DNA of 64,000 nucleotides from Paramacrobiotus metropolitanus (Eukaryota; Tardigrada; Eutardigrada; Parachela; Macrobiotidae): NCBI RefSeq assembly GCF_019649055.1, contig NW_026570396.1, positions 1 to 64,000 of the forward strand, read 5' to 3'. Shown piece by piece: positions 1 to 11,503 of this stretch (position 1 is its first letter; each line of letters starts with the position of its first letter). The notes under the pieces were generated by a model. It saw only the letters and a program-made list of their open reading frames with translations, ran no database searches and was not told where the DNA came from. The position numbers and the translations under genes were made by a program.

Positions 1-33
1 GCATCCAGAAAAGGTCTCTAAGGAAATGTGTGC

Positions 34-393
34 TCAAGCGAAACCACCTTGTCGCAGGAATAATGTACGACGGGAATTTCTGATGCTGATAAGCATGTGT
101 GAATACAGGATCTGATGGAATACCAAGCCAGCCAAAATGAAGGCATAATCAAAATGTCGACGAAGTCCACGTCTCATTAGGTTTACGCTACGGTAGCTCC
201 GTATAGTATATCGCAGTTTGCCTACTGCCCCACTCCTCTCTAGTTCGGTTCCCCGCCGCTGCGTCACATACTCAGAGAGAGACGCTTTGTGTCCAGAAGC
301 GAATTTGACAGGCTGTTTACTTTTCCACTGGTCAAGCCGCTTCCAGAGTGGAAGCCACTTGTTCAACCCATCGAGATACAGTATGTGACTCAT
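34..393 (-). CDS. Hypothetical small basic protein ORF (119 codons)
   Basis: An ATG-initiated open frame of 119 codons lies on the minus strand in DNA that otherwise holds no recognised gene. The product is basic, with many Arg and Lys residues, and has one hydrophobic stretch around residues 80-100 (core FILAGLVFHQIL) that could be a single membrane segment. I do not recognise a family. It could be a small membrane protein, one exon of a gene extending off the left edge, or a chance ORF. No splice sites or neighbours help to decide. Confidence 0.2.
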   Translation of the reverse strand: MSHILYLDGLNKWLPLWKRLDQWKSKQPVKFASGHKASLSEYVTQRRGTELERSGAVGKLRYTIRSYRSVNLMRRGLRRHFDYAFILAGLVFHQILYSHMLISIRNSRRTLFLRQGGFA

Positions 394-1174
394 CGCACTG
401 CTGTCCGGCAGTCGCCGGGCAGACGAGTGATAAACAAAATTTTTATCTACTGCATTAATATTCTGTGCTAGCTATCAATAATGCGCTGCTTTCATGGATA
501 TTGTTTAACAGTTTTCGATTAGGGTCTTCGGTTACGGGCATTAAACGCTGAGAGTTTAAAATTCAAATATAACAAAAGTTTTCTTTAAATTTTGAAAACT
601 GAAAAGTCAGTTTAAATAATACGGTAAAAACAGTGCTTTTATACGGTGCCTTTACCGTCGCTATAGCAGATTACTAGTAAACCCAATAACGCAGATCGAA
701 GATTTGAATGTTCATTTTAAAATAAAGAATGTTAATAGGTGATCTTCCGTATTAATAGTCCGTTTTTAATTTAAATCTATGGTAGCCGTTATTTTGGCCT
801 GTCTCACAAAAAAAATTTATTGAATTCCGTGGTGCGAAACCGGGTCGCTTTCACGATGCAACAATGATGAACAAAAGTGTGTCGTTTCGGATGGTCGCCG
901 TAACAATTGTCAAACATTACCAGAGTGAAAGAAAAGAAACCCCTAACGAAGTTGACATCTTTAATTGCTTGTGTCATAATTAAGCAACTCTCTATTCGAG
1001 CCTGCAGGAAGTGATCACTCTACAGTCACGTATATGTACGCAACGGTTGTTTTTCAATAATCCTAATTCATTCTGCATCTGTCGAAGCGCGGTGTACATT
1101 AATCCACTACGAACAATAGATATACATAGTAATTTTTCGACTATATTTTTACAATTGCTAGCAAAAGTGCAAAA

Positions 1175-3626
1175 ATGTTTGCTCAGAAAAATGTGCTGCT
1201 TATCTGTGTCAGTATATTTGCCTATTGTGGGATAACTGCTGCCGACAATTACGTGGATAAATCTTTGACGGGAAAGCTTTCCGTGCAAGTTGGTATAACT
1301 ACTGCCATAGTACGAATGAAGCGAATTTAAAATAACAGACTTCAGTGATTCTATGGTACTTCATAACAGATTAGTTATGGTCATTCTCGATTTGTCAGAA
1401 CATTATAGGAGTGATTTAGTACTATTTAAATACGGTATTTTTAGCTCATAAGGGAGTTTAAATCTCTACACGGTCTACCGAATAATACACGTATACAAAT
1501 TATACCGGCACGTATACACGTATACGTGCCGGCACGTATACACGTATAGAATTATTTATTTATGCGCTCGTCCAGCTTACGCTGCATAAAGTTGTGTAAA
1601 GTGTATACTCGGTAGACCGTGTAGAGATTTAATGTACAATTAAATTTGGCATTTAATTATGGTTAATTTACTTGAGCGGAAGTGATTCTTTTGTATTCTA
1701 CTGGCGCTCATTGCTTAGCAACAGTCTTGTGGTGGGTTGTACTCCTGAAACGTGCATACAGATTATTAAGTTATTCGAAGTTTCAGAACAGTTGCGGCTG
1801 CATCCTGAATTTATGTAGTTCTGGTTTGCATGGTTTTTTCTCCCGTTCCGCCCGCCCTATGCGCGGAGGCTTTGTCATGCTAGCATCCCATGTGCAGTTT
1901 TGTTCATAATAAAGGGGAGGTTCGGCTTGCAAGGGATCGGTCTGATAGCCAGCACCCGCACACCTGATCGTGGGCATTCGGGGCTGCTATACAGAAAGGT
2001 TGAGCGCACGGATGTGCCTCAATCACCGCTTCCCGCACAACCGGCATCTCAAAACGCCCAAACATGTCGCCGTCGCTGCCTTCGTACAATGAGCGAAAGA
2101 AAATTAAACTCCCTTATGAGCTAAAAATACCGTATTTAAATAGTACTAAATCACTATAACGAGCGCGGTATGGAAACTGTTATTTTAGGTGATTCCAAAC
2201 GGAAGTCTTCGCAAGATAGAGAGACATTTTTTGGCAGCCCCACAATATGGTTGAATGCAACAGTGCCGGTTGCTTTTGCCGAGAATTTATCCGGTAAGTC
2301 ATTTCTCTTTTTACAGTAAAGAACCGCACTAAAAGATTAACAAAACATTTGTAACGAAACAAAAGCAAGAATGAAAAAGTGCGTGTACCAGTGCACGAAA
2401 CTCTTTGTAAAGCGACGCTCACACAATTTCAGGCAACGAAACCAATGCACTCCTCGACGTGCTCGGGAAGCTGGAGTCACAAACCTGTCTCCGATTCCCA
2501 GTGAAGTCAAACGAAAAAAATTACACCTTGTTCACCAAAGGGCCGGCGTAAGTGCAAAAATGAGCTCCGTTAGCCCAAAAGGACGCTCAAATTACTCAAT
2601 CGTTCTCGTTTACCCAGTATACTTATATTTATATATGTATTCCAGATGTGCTGCAAATGTCGGGATGCAAGGAAAGCGACAATATGTTTTCTTATCAAAA
2701 GGTACGTTTTACGTATATATATTATTTGTTCTGTTATAACAATACCCAATGCCTACAATAGAAGTACTGTCTAGTACTATCGTACTACAAGTACAAGTAC
2801 ACGACGTATCGATAGTTTTGAACAACAACACACCAGGTACAACGCTGTTTTCAATATTAATAATATCATAATAAATTTTGTTATTTATCCATGCAGGCTG
2901 TTTCACGCCAGCTCGAGTAGCCCGACAACTAATGCACGTTCTAGGTAAGAACATCTGTGCTCTATGGTCTGGTTCGGTTTGAAATAATCTATGTTTCAAG
3001 AAAAAATTCTTTACAGTTATCTGTTTTCATCATTGTTCGTCAGTATCGATATAAGAAAAACGTAACGTACCCCAGAACATCGAAAGGAATATTTTACTGT
3101 ACATTTTATTCTCTCTTAGGTGTATAGTTATAGCAGAGTACAGTATGCAATCTAATAATGCTTTGTAGGCTTTCACAGTGAGCTGAATCGCCCAGACCGG
3201 GACCAGTATATCGAGATCAACTGGCAAAACATTCGAACAGGTATAGTAGTAACCAAAAACCAATTGGCCACGTAAAACGTTTTAAAAGTGCTTTTAATCA
3301 AAAAGCTGTGAGTTGAGTTACACAAAACAGCAGCCAGAACCAACATCGTTGCAGGGTTCGTGCGGAGCTTCTCGAAATATTTGCCGGAAGCATTCCTCAC
3401 ACTGGATTTTCCATTTGATTTTGAATCTGTCAGCCACTTCGATGGAAACAAATTCGCCAACGATCCTGATACATGGACCGTACGATCCAAAAGTGATCCC
3501 AACGAACATTTAGGCAGCTCCAATTCTTTTAGTGCATCAGACATGGCAAAGGTAAACAAAATTTACTGCCAGTCGCAGCTGGACAATTCAATATTTGGGC
3601 ATTCGGGAATGAAAGCGGTCAGGTAA
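1175..3626 (+). CDS. Astacin-family (M12A) protein with degenerate active site, 7 exons
   Basis: Exons 1175-1292, 2189-2293, 2433-2547, 2646-2701, 2897-2944, 3169-3240 and 3355-3626 join with consistent phases into 262 codons including the stop. Residues 1-22 form a signal peptide (hydrophobic core LLICVSIFAYCGITA), so the product should be secreted. The astacin fold is visible in order: ESQTC, VGMQG, GCFTPARVA, the zinc-site region, NRPDRDQYIEINW, the Met-turn region and a final KIYC. The four cysteines typical of the catalytic domain are present. The zinc motif HExxHxxGFxHE reads RQLMHVLGFHSE: the first His is Arg, the catalytic Glu is Gln and the third His is Ser. The Met-turn SxMHY reads SVSHF. 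I infer a proteolytically dead pseudoenzyme, perhaps a binding or inhibitory protein. The start was chosen because it gives the signal peptide. A GT follows codon Val-Arg near 3622, so a further exon is possible. Confidence 0.85.
1405..2160. mobile_element. MITE-like inverted-repeat element in astacin intron 1
   Basis: About 55 bp at 1408-1463 (GTGATTTAGTACTATTTAAA, then TACGGTATTTTTAGCTC and a GGGAGTTTAA end) recur as a near-perfect inverted copy at about 2105-2158. Nested inside, CTACACGGTCTACCGA near 1466 is inverted near 1605 as TCGGTAGACCGTGTAG. Between these is a palindromic GTATACGTGCCGGCAC tract at 1505-1550. The element is about 750 bp, has no coding capacity and lies wholly within an intron, consistent with a non-autonomous foldback or MITE-type transposon. 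I could not define the target-site duplication firmly; TATA flanks both ends. Confidence 0.7.
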
Positions 3627-5340
3627 TTCCATATTGTTCCATCTGTGCCGCTCTACTGGTCTGCAATTTTTCTGGATCGATGTGGAAATAATCCGTAATA
3701 TACTGTACGACATCTTCTTTCTTCTGCAAATCGCTGAATCTGATTCGCTCAGATTTCGACAGTATTTTTCCGTCATCCATATTAAATGATGGTGGAAAAT
3801 GCGAAATGGACACGACGGATCTCTTTGATTAATCTGGAGCTAAACAAAAATATTAATGTCACAGTAACTGTTATCAGTTCTAACACGGCAACCAAGAAAA
3901 ATGCGCGTGAATTCGGTTCTGATGTACGAATTGTGGCTATGTTTTAACATCGCGTTTCATGAGTTAAACAAGCGATTTTAGCAACTTACCCAGTCTTCAA
4001 CACATTCCACAGGTGTCACATCATAGCCAGAAAACAGAGCAGGATGTAATCAAAAACCCCGTTAGCCGACATAACTCCATCAGCACCTGTTGCAGCCACA
4101 CACCGATCAATATCTGCGTATGTTTTAATATCACCGTTAGCGAAAACGGGGATCCTGACGGCTTCTTTAGCAATCCGAATGGCATCCCAGTCTGCAGGCT
4201 CGTTTTTCTGCTTCAGTGTTCGTCCGTGAATGGTTATGAAAGAAACACCAGCCGCCTCGAGTTGCCGGCATAAATCCACGGTTTTGCTTTGAAGCAAAAA
4301 AGCTTCGAATAATTTTTTTATTACGTGACAATTAATATTATTCACTAATACCGAAAATCTTTTCTACAAAACCTACGAGATATCCTCATTCACTCGAATC
4401 TTTATAGATTTCGTAAAACTAGTTTCCGGAACCCGGTTCCACAGCTGCCGCACCATATCTTGGATCAGTTCAGGTCGACTCAAAAGATATCCTCCAATCT
4501 TTTCTCCAATCGCCCACCTTAGAAATTATATCGTCAGCAACAAGGTTAACAACACAAATACCGGAAGGAGCTCACTTCTGAGGGCATCCACAATTAACAT
4601 CAATCCCGTCGCAAAGCCTATACGATAAATTTTACAAACAATCGAAATTCCTGGTGAAACTCACTGCACTATAATCATTTGCTGAAAAACGAAATTAAAT
4701 AATTTCCGCGCGCGTACCCAATTACATGTTCAGCTGCGTCCAAAAGAATTTCCGGTGAGCTAGCACCAAACTGAACGATAAGCGGGAAATCATCTGTGAA
4801 AAAAGACATACTATGTGAACTTTACTACTATGCGAAAATTTCCGAAAACCGTACGGCGAAGACTGTCTACACAAAACGATCGTTATTTTTTAAGACACAC
4901 CGAGACACCACTCTCACTTTGATCAGTAGAAAAATCAGCATCGCGAGCCTTAGCAGACTTTCTGAAAGTATCCGCAGTAATCATCGGGCTGAAAACCACG
5001 TCCGCCCCCCATTTTCGCATTAAATGTCGAAACTGCAACCTGAAAAATTGCGTATGACTCAAAAGATTTTATGGTTCCGTAACACCGGGAAAACAAAAGT
5101 GTCTATTTAACAAGCAAAAGTTCAAAACTTCCGCACATATCCCAAATACGATAATTTTTACAACGAAGTGAAAGCCAAAATACTGTAGCTCAAAGCTGGT
5201 GTGAAAACTTGAAATTGATATGAAGAGCAGCCAGAAAATGTTGTGTTCACTTACTTAGAGTACCTCACCATGGGAGCGCAAATCTTCAAAGGTTTCTTCT
5301 CGTCCAAAAGTTCGAGTACACCAGATCGTTTCATCCTCAT
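3619..5340 (-). CDS. DUS4L: tRNA-dihydrouridine(20a/20b) synthase, DUS4L-like, 7 exons, two frame breaks
   Basis: Reduces uridine to dihydrouridine in the tRNA D-loop using FMN and NADPH. Exons, 5' to 3': 5255-5340, 4918-5039, 4718-4793, 4576-4617, 4377-4517, 3990-4286 and 3619-3833. The FMN-barrel landmarks are clear: CAPMVRYSK at the N-terminus, FPLIVQFGAS, GIDVNCGCPQ with the catalytic Cys region, SFITIHGRT, IPVFANGDI and ADGVMSANG. The predicted length is about 326 residues, close to known DUS4L proteins. Two breaks are present. Near 4050 the frame moves by one just before PALFSGYD; a single extra A would restore the conserved Asn-Pro-Ala. Near 3770 an A-run seems one base short after MTEK. 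Splice phases fit only if both bases are added, so I favour sequencing indels over a pseudogene. The stop overlaps the astacin 3' end by 8 bp on the opposite strand. Confidence 0.88.
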
Positions 5341-5531
5341 TTTATAGCACCACCGAAAGAACGACTGCAAATAATTGCTCTAGGAATTAAATGAAAGCAA
5401 AAGTTTGGCGTCCGTACTCAATGCGATTTCTAAATTTTTACAATTTTACCTAAAAATGTTACTGAGATGTGTGCTCAGCTCTGTACGCTTTGGGTTGTTG
5501 TTTCCCCTTTCTACGTTTTCAGCCAAATGGC
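5341..5531. promoter_or_regulatory. Divergent (shared) promoter interval
   Basis: Only 191 bp separate the start codon of DUS4L (minus strand) from that of the coiled-coil gene (plus strand), so both promoters must lie in or near this interval unless upstream non-coding exons exist. I see no clear TATA box. This is an inference from gene orientation. Confidence 0.5.
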
Positions 5532-8500
5532 ATGCCATACACGGCGCTCAGTAAGTACTGTAATGTCTTGCTGGACTGTGGCGAATGTGGAAAACGTTTT
5601 TCGTGTTTCAGCTGTCTGTCAAAACTAGATTTACTTCAACTTCAATTTTATGTTCCCTGAATCTCTCACTTTATTTTTTCGCATTGTTTTGAGTTGACTA
5701 ACCACCTTTTTTATTAAAAGCGTATGAAGTGACCCATTTGCGATTAGAAATGCTGCAGATCGAACAGGATCATGCTGAAACTGCCGAACAAGTCGCGGAG
5801 CAGTTCGATTTGGAACCCGTCGTAGCTGACATCATGCTAGCTGAGGTTGATCACCACCTGGTACAGCTTGAAAACTGGTACGAAAAGTGGCAAAAACTCA
5901 AAGACCGAAAGGTATGCAGTGTCGGACTTAACTTGGAGACTTCAAATACTCGCCGTTTAAAGGATGGCACCAGCTACGCTTTTCGGTTTGCAGGGAGCTG
6001 ACCTTACTCGCGGTCAGCAGAAGTATGCGGCCATGCTGCAAGAACTGGAACGCTCAGAAGGTGAAAAACTGAAACTGGAAACGACACTGCAGAATGAAAT
6101 CCATTACCGTGACCAGAGCGGGACAAGGTATCATGATCAAACCTCAAACTTCTTCCAAAGGCAACTGCTGCCTGTGCGATCTGGTGCCCGTCAGGTCAGT
6201 TATTATAGTGTTTAATAATCCTAGCCTTTCCCGTATTGTAGAATGGATAAAGTTCGTCAAAGACTGGATGTTCTCATCGAGGATGTGGATTGCCTGTCGG
6301 ATGTTATTCAGCAGTGTAAGTCGCCAAAAACCCGGAGTGTGATGAGATACTTAATCACAGCTGTACTGTCTGTACAAGGACGCAAATTTTATGGTTATAC
6401 ATACATGATAAACCAGCTCAAGAGCGAATTAACGTGTAAATAAGAATTAACGTGCAAATAAGTAATAATTTTTAATAATAAGTAATAATTTTTAATAATA
6501 AGTTAGAGCGAATAACGTGTAAATAAGTAATAATTTTTTCTTTTGACATTGTTCTAATTAACATGAGCTTATCGCAAGAGACAGTAAGCTGCGTACAGAA
6601 ATAAGATATGCAGGTACAGATAAAGTAATTTAGAGAAATTTACCGCATGCTCTTGGATTACTCTTATTCGTACGTTGCTTATCCCTGTCCAGTTAACAAC
6701 TCTTTCGTCCCTTCGGTTGTTGTTGTTGTCTTGCTTTGCTGTAGTGAAACATAAGTTTCATTTAAATTATGCAATTGTATGTATTTAAATAATTTTCATC
6801 CCATGTGCTTTTTAGAACCATTGTTTTGGGTGTTTTCAATTCTGTGTGGTTCTTTTAGATGACCTAGGTAAAGAAGCGGTTGAAAAAAACAATGCCTCCC
6901 GTCTGGAAAAGCAAAAGGTATGTTTGCAATTGATACTTACATTTTTCCTGAATTTTTCATTATTTCTTGCAGTCAGCCATTATTTACATGGGTCATTACT
7001 TTTCAGCAACTACTGTTTTGGTACGAATCGGCTAAAAAAGATTTGGTCAAACTTGAAAAGCATCACAAAAATAAAGGTCAGTTTCCATGCTCGACTTACT
7101 TGGCTTGTTTCCTTTGTGGAGTTTTCGTCATTTTAGCCCGTCAGAAAGAAGAAAGCCTCGTGAGCCTTGCAGCAGCGGAAGCGGATCTCAGGCTTGAAGT
7201 AGGCTATAACTTTCGCTCAGTCGTTGGTAATTTTCACATTCGATAAGGAAAAGTGCTTTAATTGTTCAGCTGGAGACGCACCGGAATTTTCTATCCCGAC
7301 TCGAAATGGATTTAGCACGGTTGAATGAAGAGCAAAAAAAACAAGAAGGTGACAACACCGACAAAGCAGATGACATCGGTAACCGCAGTTTTGTTTTGTG
7401 TTCGAAATAGACTGAGCTAGGTTGAATCCGTTTGCAAAACACTTAGGGCAAGCAAAAAGCAGCCTTTTGGAACTGCAAGTCCAACTGGAATGTGGCAAAT
7501 CGGCTCTCAGCCTTGCGGAAAAAGACGCGGAGGGAATATCTGTACGACTTCCTTTTATCTTATTTTAGCTTCTTCCTCTGGTTAAGTGTTGCCGTGTATA
7601 CTTGTTTGTAGTCGGAACTGCAAGAAACCAAAACGGTACTTCAGTTACGTCGTGTGGAATATGAACAGCAACTGTGCAACTTGATGGCTAAAGAAGCAAA
7701 GTTATCTGCTCTTCGATCCAACTGGGAAGAAACCATTTTGTCAAAGGAAAAAGTAGTTGAAGACTTAGAAACAGCTGGAAAGTCATGCCAGAACCGGTCA
7801 GTTTAGTTTTAGTAATTTGTTAGTAATTTTATTTTTAATTTTTGAGATTAAAATGGCTTCCGTAAAGTTAAGGTAGCCGTATACCTATTTAATCCTGGAT
7901 TATGCAGTGTTGAGAAATTGTCGACGTGATTTGTGCCCTTATTTTCAGTCTTGATGCTTTGGAAGTCGAAAGAGTTCGTTCAAAGGGAACTTTGGCTGAA
8001 CTGCAGCTGGAACACGGTATAATACGAAAACTGTCTTTGTGGTTGCATTAATTTGAGGCTCTCTCTATTTAGGCAAGAAGGATTTTCACATTGCGGAATT
8101 GAAAGACCAACTTCAACTGCTCCAAAATGCAAATGTAAGATCGCTCGCTACAGTCTGTATGGTGTAGAGAATCCTATAATGGAAATCCGACAAGTTGATG
8201 CCATTTAAATTGCGGTATCTTAATTTGGGTTACGCGCGCTTTTACGATTTTAGGAAAATTTCCGTGAAAAACATTCAACTGCTCAAGATCAGTTACGTTG
8301 TATTGGAGATGCTCGTGATTCCTTTGAGAAAGCATCGCAGGAGAAAAAGAACGAAATTTTGGTACGTACCAGTTCCATAACATTTTTATGTCTGCATTTC
8401 TTGAATCACGCTAGATGCAAGGGTAAGGTAGACACGGGCGTTGTCTGTGTGCACGGGTGACCCCGATCACCGATCAAGAATTAAGAACGTTTTAAGCAGT

Positions 8501-9701
8501 CATTCAGTTTGAAAATGTTTTAGCTCCGGCGGTGTTTCCGGTGTAAGCAGTGTCGACCTTTTTAATTTCAATAAACTATTGGCAGGAAACTGTGAGCAAA
8601 GAAAAATCACTTCTTGAAAGTGCGCGAAACAAGAAGGACTTTCTGGCGAAGTTATGCAGTCTGAAAAGGGAAGAAATCAGTTCGTTGCAGGTACATATAT
8701 CCTTGACACAAATACTTCAGTATTTGATGTCCACATTAACTTCCTCGCATTTTAAAGCAGACATTATGCTTTTAATTTAACAAATTATGTGTTATAGACT
8801 CGCGTCCAAGAACAGAATGCTGCAAACGAACTGGAACAGCAACGGCTTTCCCAGCAGGAAATTACTACCATCATGTTGAGTCCGTAAGTCGTCCATTGCG
8901 CACCTAGATTTCTCCTATACGGATAACGCCTTCGAATAAACCTTACTTTTGTAGTCCACCTACCCAGCAAACAGAACAACCGGCACAAAGCAAGCCGGGT
9001 CAACCAACATTTTTGCAACCACGTCCGCCTGCCGCGGGAAAGATCATGCATCCACGACCCGGTCCAGTGGTGCCACGAAAGCGTGCCCTTTCTATGAGCA
9101 GTAACGAAAGCGAATATGTTGACCTCCCAGTAAGAAAACATTAATTCTAAGAATTTGGAGAAGTAATATTTTGAACTGAATGCGACTTTCACAATTTTGT
9201 TGCAGACTAGCGTCATCATGTCGGAGGATTCGGTTCGTGGAGATGATTCCCCAAAACGCGTTCGCGAGGCAGCAAATACTGTAAATCGAACTTGAGTATT
9301 TCAGCTCCCAATTGTTTACTGGCTTAAATTTTATTAGATTACTATTATACTTTGCAAATTTAAGTATGCGGCAACGTTCCCCCATTTTTTAAATATATGT
9401 GATTAATAAACAAAGAAGTAATATTACCCATTTGTACTGAGTAGGCCTTACCAAAACGGTTAAAGAATAAAATAATTACTCATACGAATAAATCGGTTAG
9501 TTATTTCTTGAAATTTTTCTTTAGCAGGAATTCTACAGCGATCGCGCCACTGCAGCATCCTCAACCATGAAAGCTCGGATGAACAGAAAGATCTCGGAAG
9601 GACTGAACAGGAAGGGTATGGCTCCGCCGAAAGTGCCCGCTCGTGGTCGGCGTGGTGGGTTGAATCGCGGTAATCGTCATGGCCGTTTGGAATTTTTGTG
9701 A
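5532..9701 (+). CDS. Coiled-coil protein with basic RG-rich C-terminus, 18 exons
   Basis: Eighteen exons fit with consistent GT-AG sites and phases: 5532-5550, 5721-5911, 5994-6127, 6242-6315, 6859-6917, 7007-7076, 7137-7198, 7270-7378, 7447-7541, 7612-7796, 7949-8016, 8073-8134, 8254-8361, 8586-8690, 8798-8883, 8955-9129, 9206-9280 and 9528-9701. They give about 616 residues with no frame break. Residues from about 10 to 440 are almost continuous heptad-type helix rich in Glu, Lys, Leu and Gln. A proline- and glutamine-rich linker with a PRPGPVVPRKR stretch follows, then a serine-rich acidic segment, and the tail ends in ARGRRGGLNRGNRHGR, suggesting nucleic-acid or microtubule binding. A short first exon supplies the ATG; it is the weakest part of the model. 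I do not recognise the family. A cytoskeletal, centrosomal or nuclear-pore scaffold role is a guess. Confidence 0.75.
6421..6540. repeat. AT-rich tandem repeats in an intron of the coiled-coil gene
   Basis: GAATTAACGTGTAAATAAG, GAATTAACGTGCAAATAAG and GAATAACGTGTAAATAAG alternate with copies of TAATAATTTTTAATAATAAG. This is a short, imperfect tandem array inside a 543-bp intron. Confidence 0.8.
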
Positions 9702-10290
9702 TTACTTTAATGGAATCTGTTCAGCAATTGCGACACTAAGCTTTCCCCAAGAAAAGTCCGTTAAAAGAAAACAGTTCCCAGACAAAGGTTGAACGTAGAA
9801 TTCTGTTGCGTTACATTTTGTTCGGTTTCGTTGTGCGTGATCAGATAGGGGTCGTGTTTTGTTGGCTTTTGGAGATTATTGTTTGGTTTGGTTAATTACA
9901 CGACGTGGCGACGGTTAGTCGACTGGTTGCGGTGCCATATTCTTTCCAAAGTACTCCAATTTTGGGCATAAATAAGTTTTTGTTATTTTCGATGTGGTGT
10001 TTTGCTTTTTCTTTCTGTTATATTAAATGCCAGAAATTTGAGAAAATCTTTGTGCTTCTATGTGATTTCCGATATTTATTTTAACATTATTTCGATATTT
10101 ATTTGAACAACTTTTTGTACTACATACAAAATCAAAGGAACATAATATACGAATACCGGATACCAAGTACTTATCACTTTCACAGATATCTTGTAGGTGC
10201 ACTTTGTTAAGTGGCGCAATTTTTATTGAATGAATCTGTCAGTAACGAATTTAAGTTTTGAGGAATATAATAGAATCTGGAAGTCTAGCC
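9702..10290. other. Convergent intergenic spacer
   Basis: This is the 3' flank of both the coiled-coil gene (plus) and the PAW-domain gene (minus). It is AT-rich towards its right half, with ATTAAA at about 10,022 as a possible polyadenylation signal for the plus-strand gene. I see no further gene. Confidence 0.5.
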
Positions 10291-11503
10291 TCAGCGGTTT
10301 TGCAGCTTGACCACGACTTCGAAAGGGCAATCGGTGTCCTTTAGGTCTTGTCTGAATAACTGAGCGTGCTGCCAAGCTTCGCTTCCACTTCCACCGTGCA
10401 GTTCCGCAACAATAGAGAAACTGTGAACACCTTGAAGATGTTTGATCTTTTGCTCTTCTCGTTGGTGCTTATTGCTTGGGTTGATCTCCATTTTTACTCC
10501 TTTATCGCTAATGAACGTGGCCTTGACACATCCGTTGTGATAGGTTTTGGTTGGAAACTTCAATTTCACCGTTTTCACTGAATATCCTGCAACATTTTTT
10601 ATATCTACAGTATATACCTACTGACACTTCAAAAATTGTAAAATATAAGTTGTAAATTGTAAAATATAAGTTTAAGCAGTATTTTACAAACACAACAAAA
10701 AGACGGTTACGATATGTGGCAATAAAGTGCCTGTGTAGAGCTGAATTCTCACCGGTCCCAGAAACGTCAAATCGCCATTCGATGCGAGCGCTATCACTAT
10801 TCGGCACACGAGCAATGTAGGCCTTTTTCCAGTCATGTTCCACTTTATGAAACATATTACGTTCGTCATAAACACATGACCGCCATCCTGTAAAATTGTT
10901 TTAGTAAGCATTACCACTACTCATAAAGCAAACGATTCATGTGAACTGTAGCATACCGGAACTTTTTTTATCGTGAGTGGTGGATCGCACATAATAATCG
11001 CCACTGGCACAGTATTGCACTTCCATTTTTTTATGTCGAACTTCCTCGGTCGAGGGCTTGAATACAAATCCCACATTGCCACCGCCCTGCTGTTGGGCAT
11101 AATGGGGATTACTAGGATGGCCAGTGACAGGAAATCCATGCCCACTCGCCACTGAAGCGCCGGGATAACCGGGCGGAAAAGTTCCGGGTGGCAGATGACT
11201 GTGAGCCGCGGGAAAGACCGGGGACACATTGACATGCGGCTGGGGCACACCCGTCGCATACCCGGGCGGTACTGCTCCGGCACCCGCATGGGCAAACGGC
11301 TGGGCGCTGTGCGGAAGATATGGGCGTGGCACTGACACGGGAGGGACTGGTTGTGTCGGCGTATACAAGTTCGGATATATTGGTTGTGAAGGGGGATAAC
11401 CGGCAGTTGGCATCGGAGGCCCCGGATACGGAGGCGGTGGCATGGAATGGTTCATAGTCGGATTGTAGGCCGGATTGTACGCTGGCGGACGATTCGGATC
11501 CAT
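10291..11503 (-). CDS. Proline-rich protein with C-terminal PAW domain, no PNGase core, 3 exons
   Basis: Exons 10957-11503, 10753-10887 and 10291-10586 join in phase into 325 residues. Residues 1-150 are low-complexity, rich in Pro, Tyr, Gly and His (PPPPYPGPP and similar), resembling disordered adaptor tails. Residues from about 160 to the end match the PAW domain found at the C-terminus of animal peptide:N-glycanase (NGLY1): WRSCVYDERNMFHKVEHDW, AYIARVPNSDSARIEWRF, VAELHGGSGSEAWQHAQLFRQ and a final FEVVVKL. In NGLY1 this domain binds high-mannose glycans. The transglutaminase-like catalytic core and PUB domain of NGLY1 are absent, and the ATG-led first exon leaves no room for them. I infer a stand-alone glycan-binding PAW protein. 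It would probably be cytosolic, since no signal peptide is visible. Confidence 0.85.
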
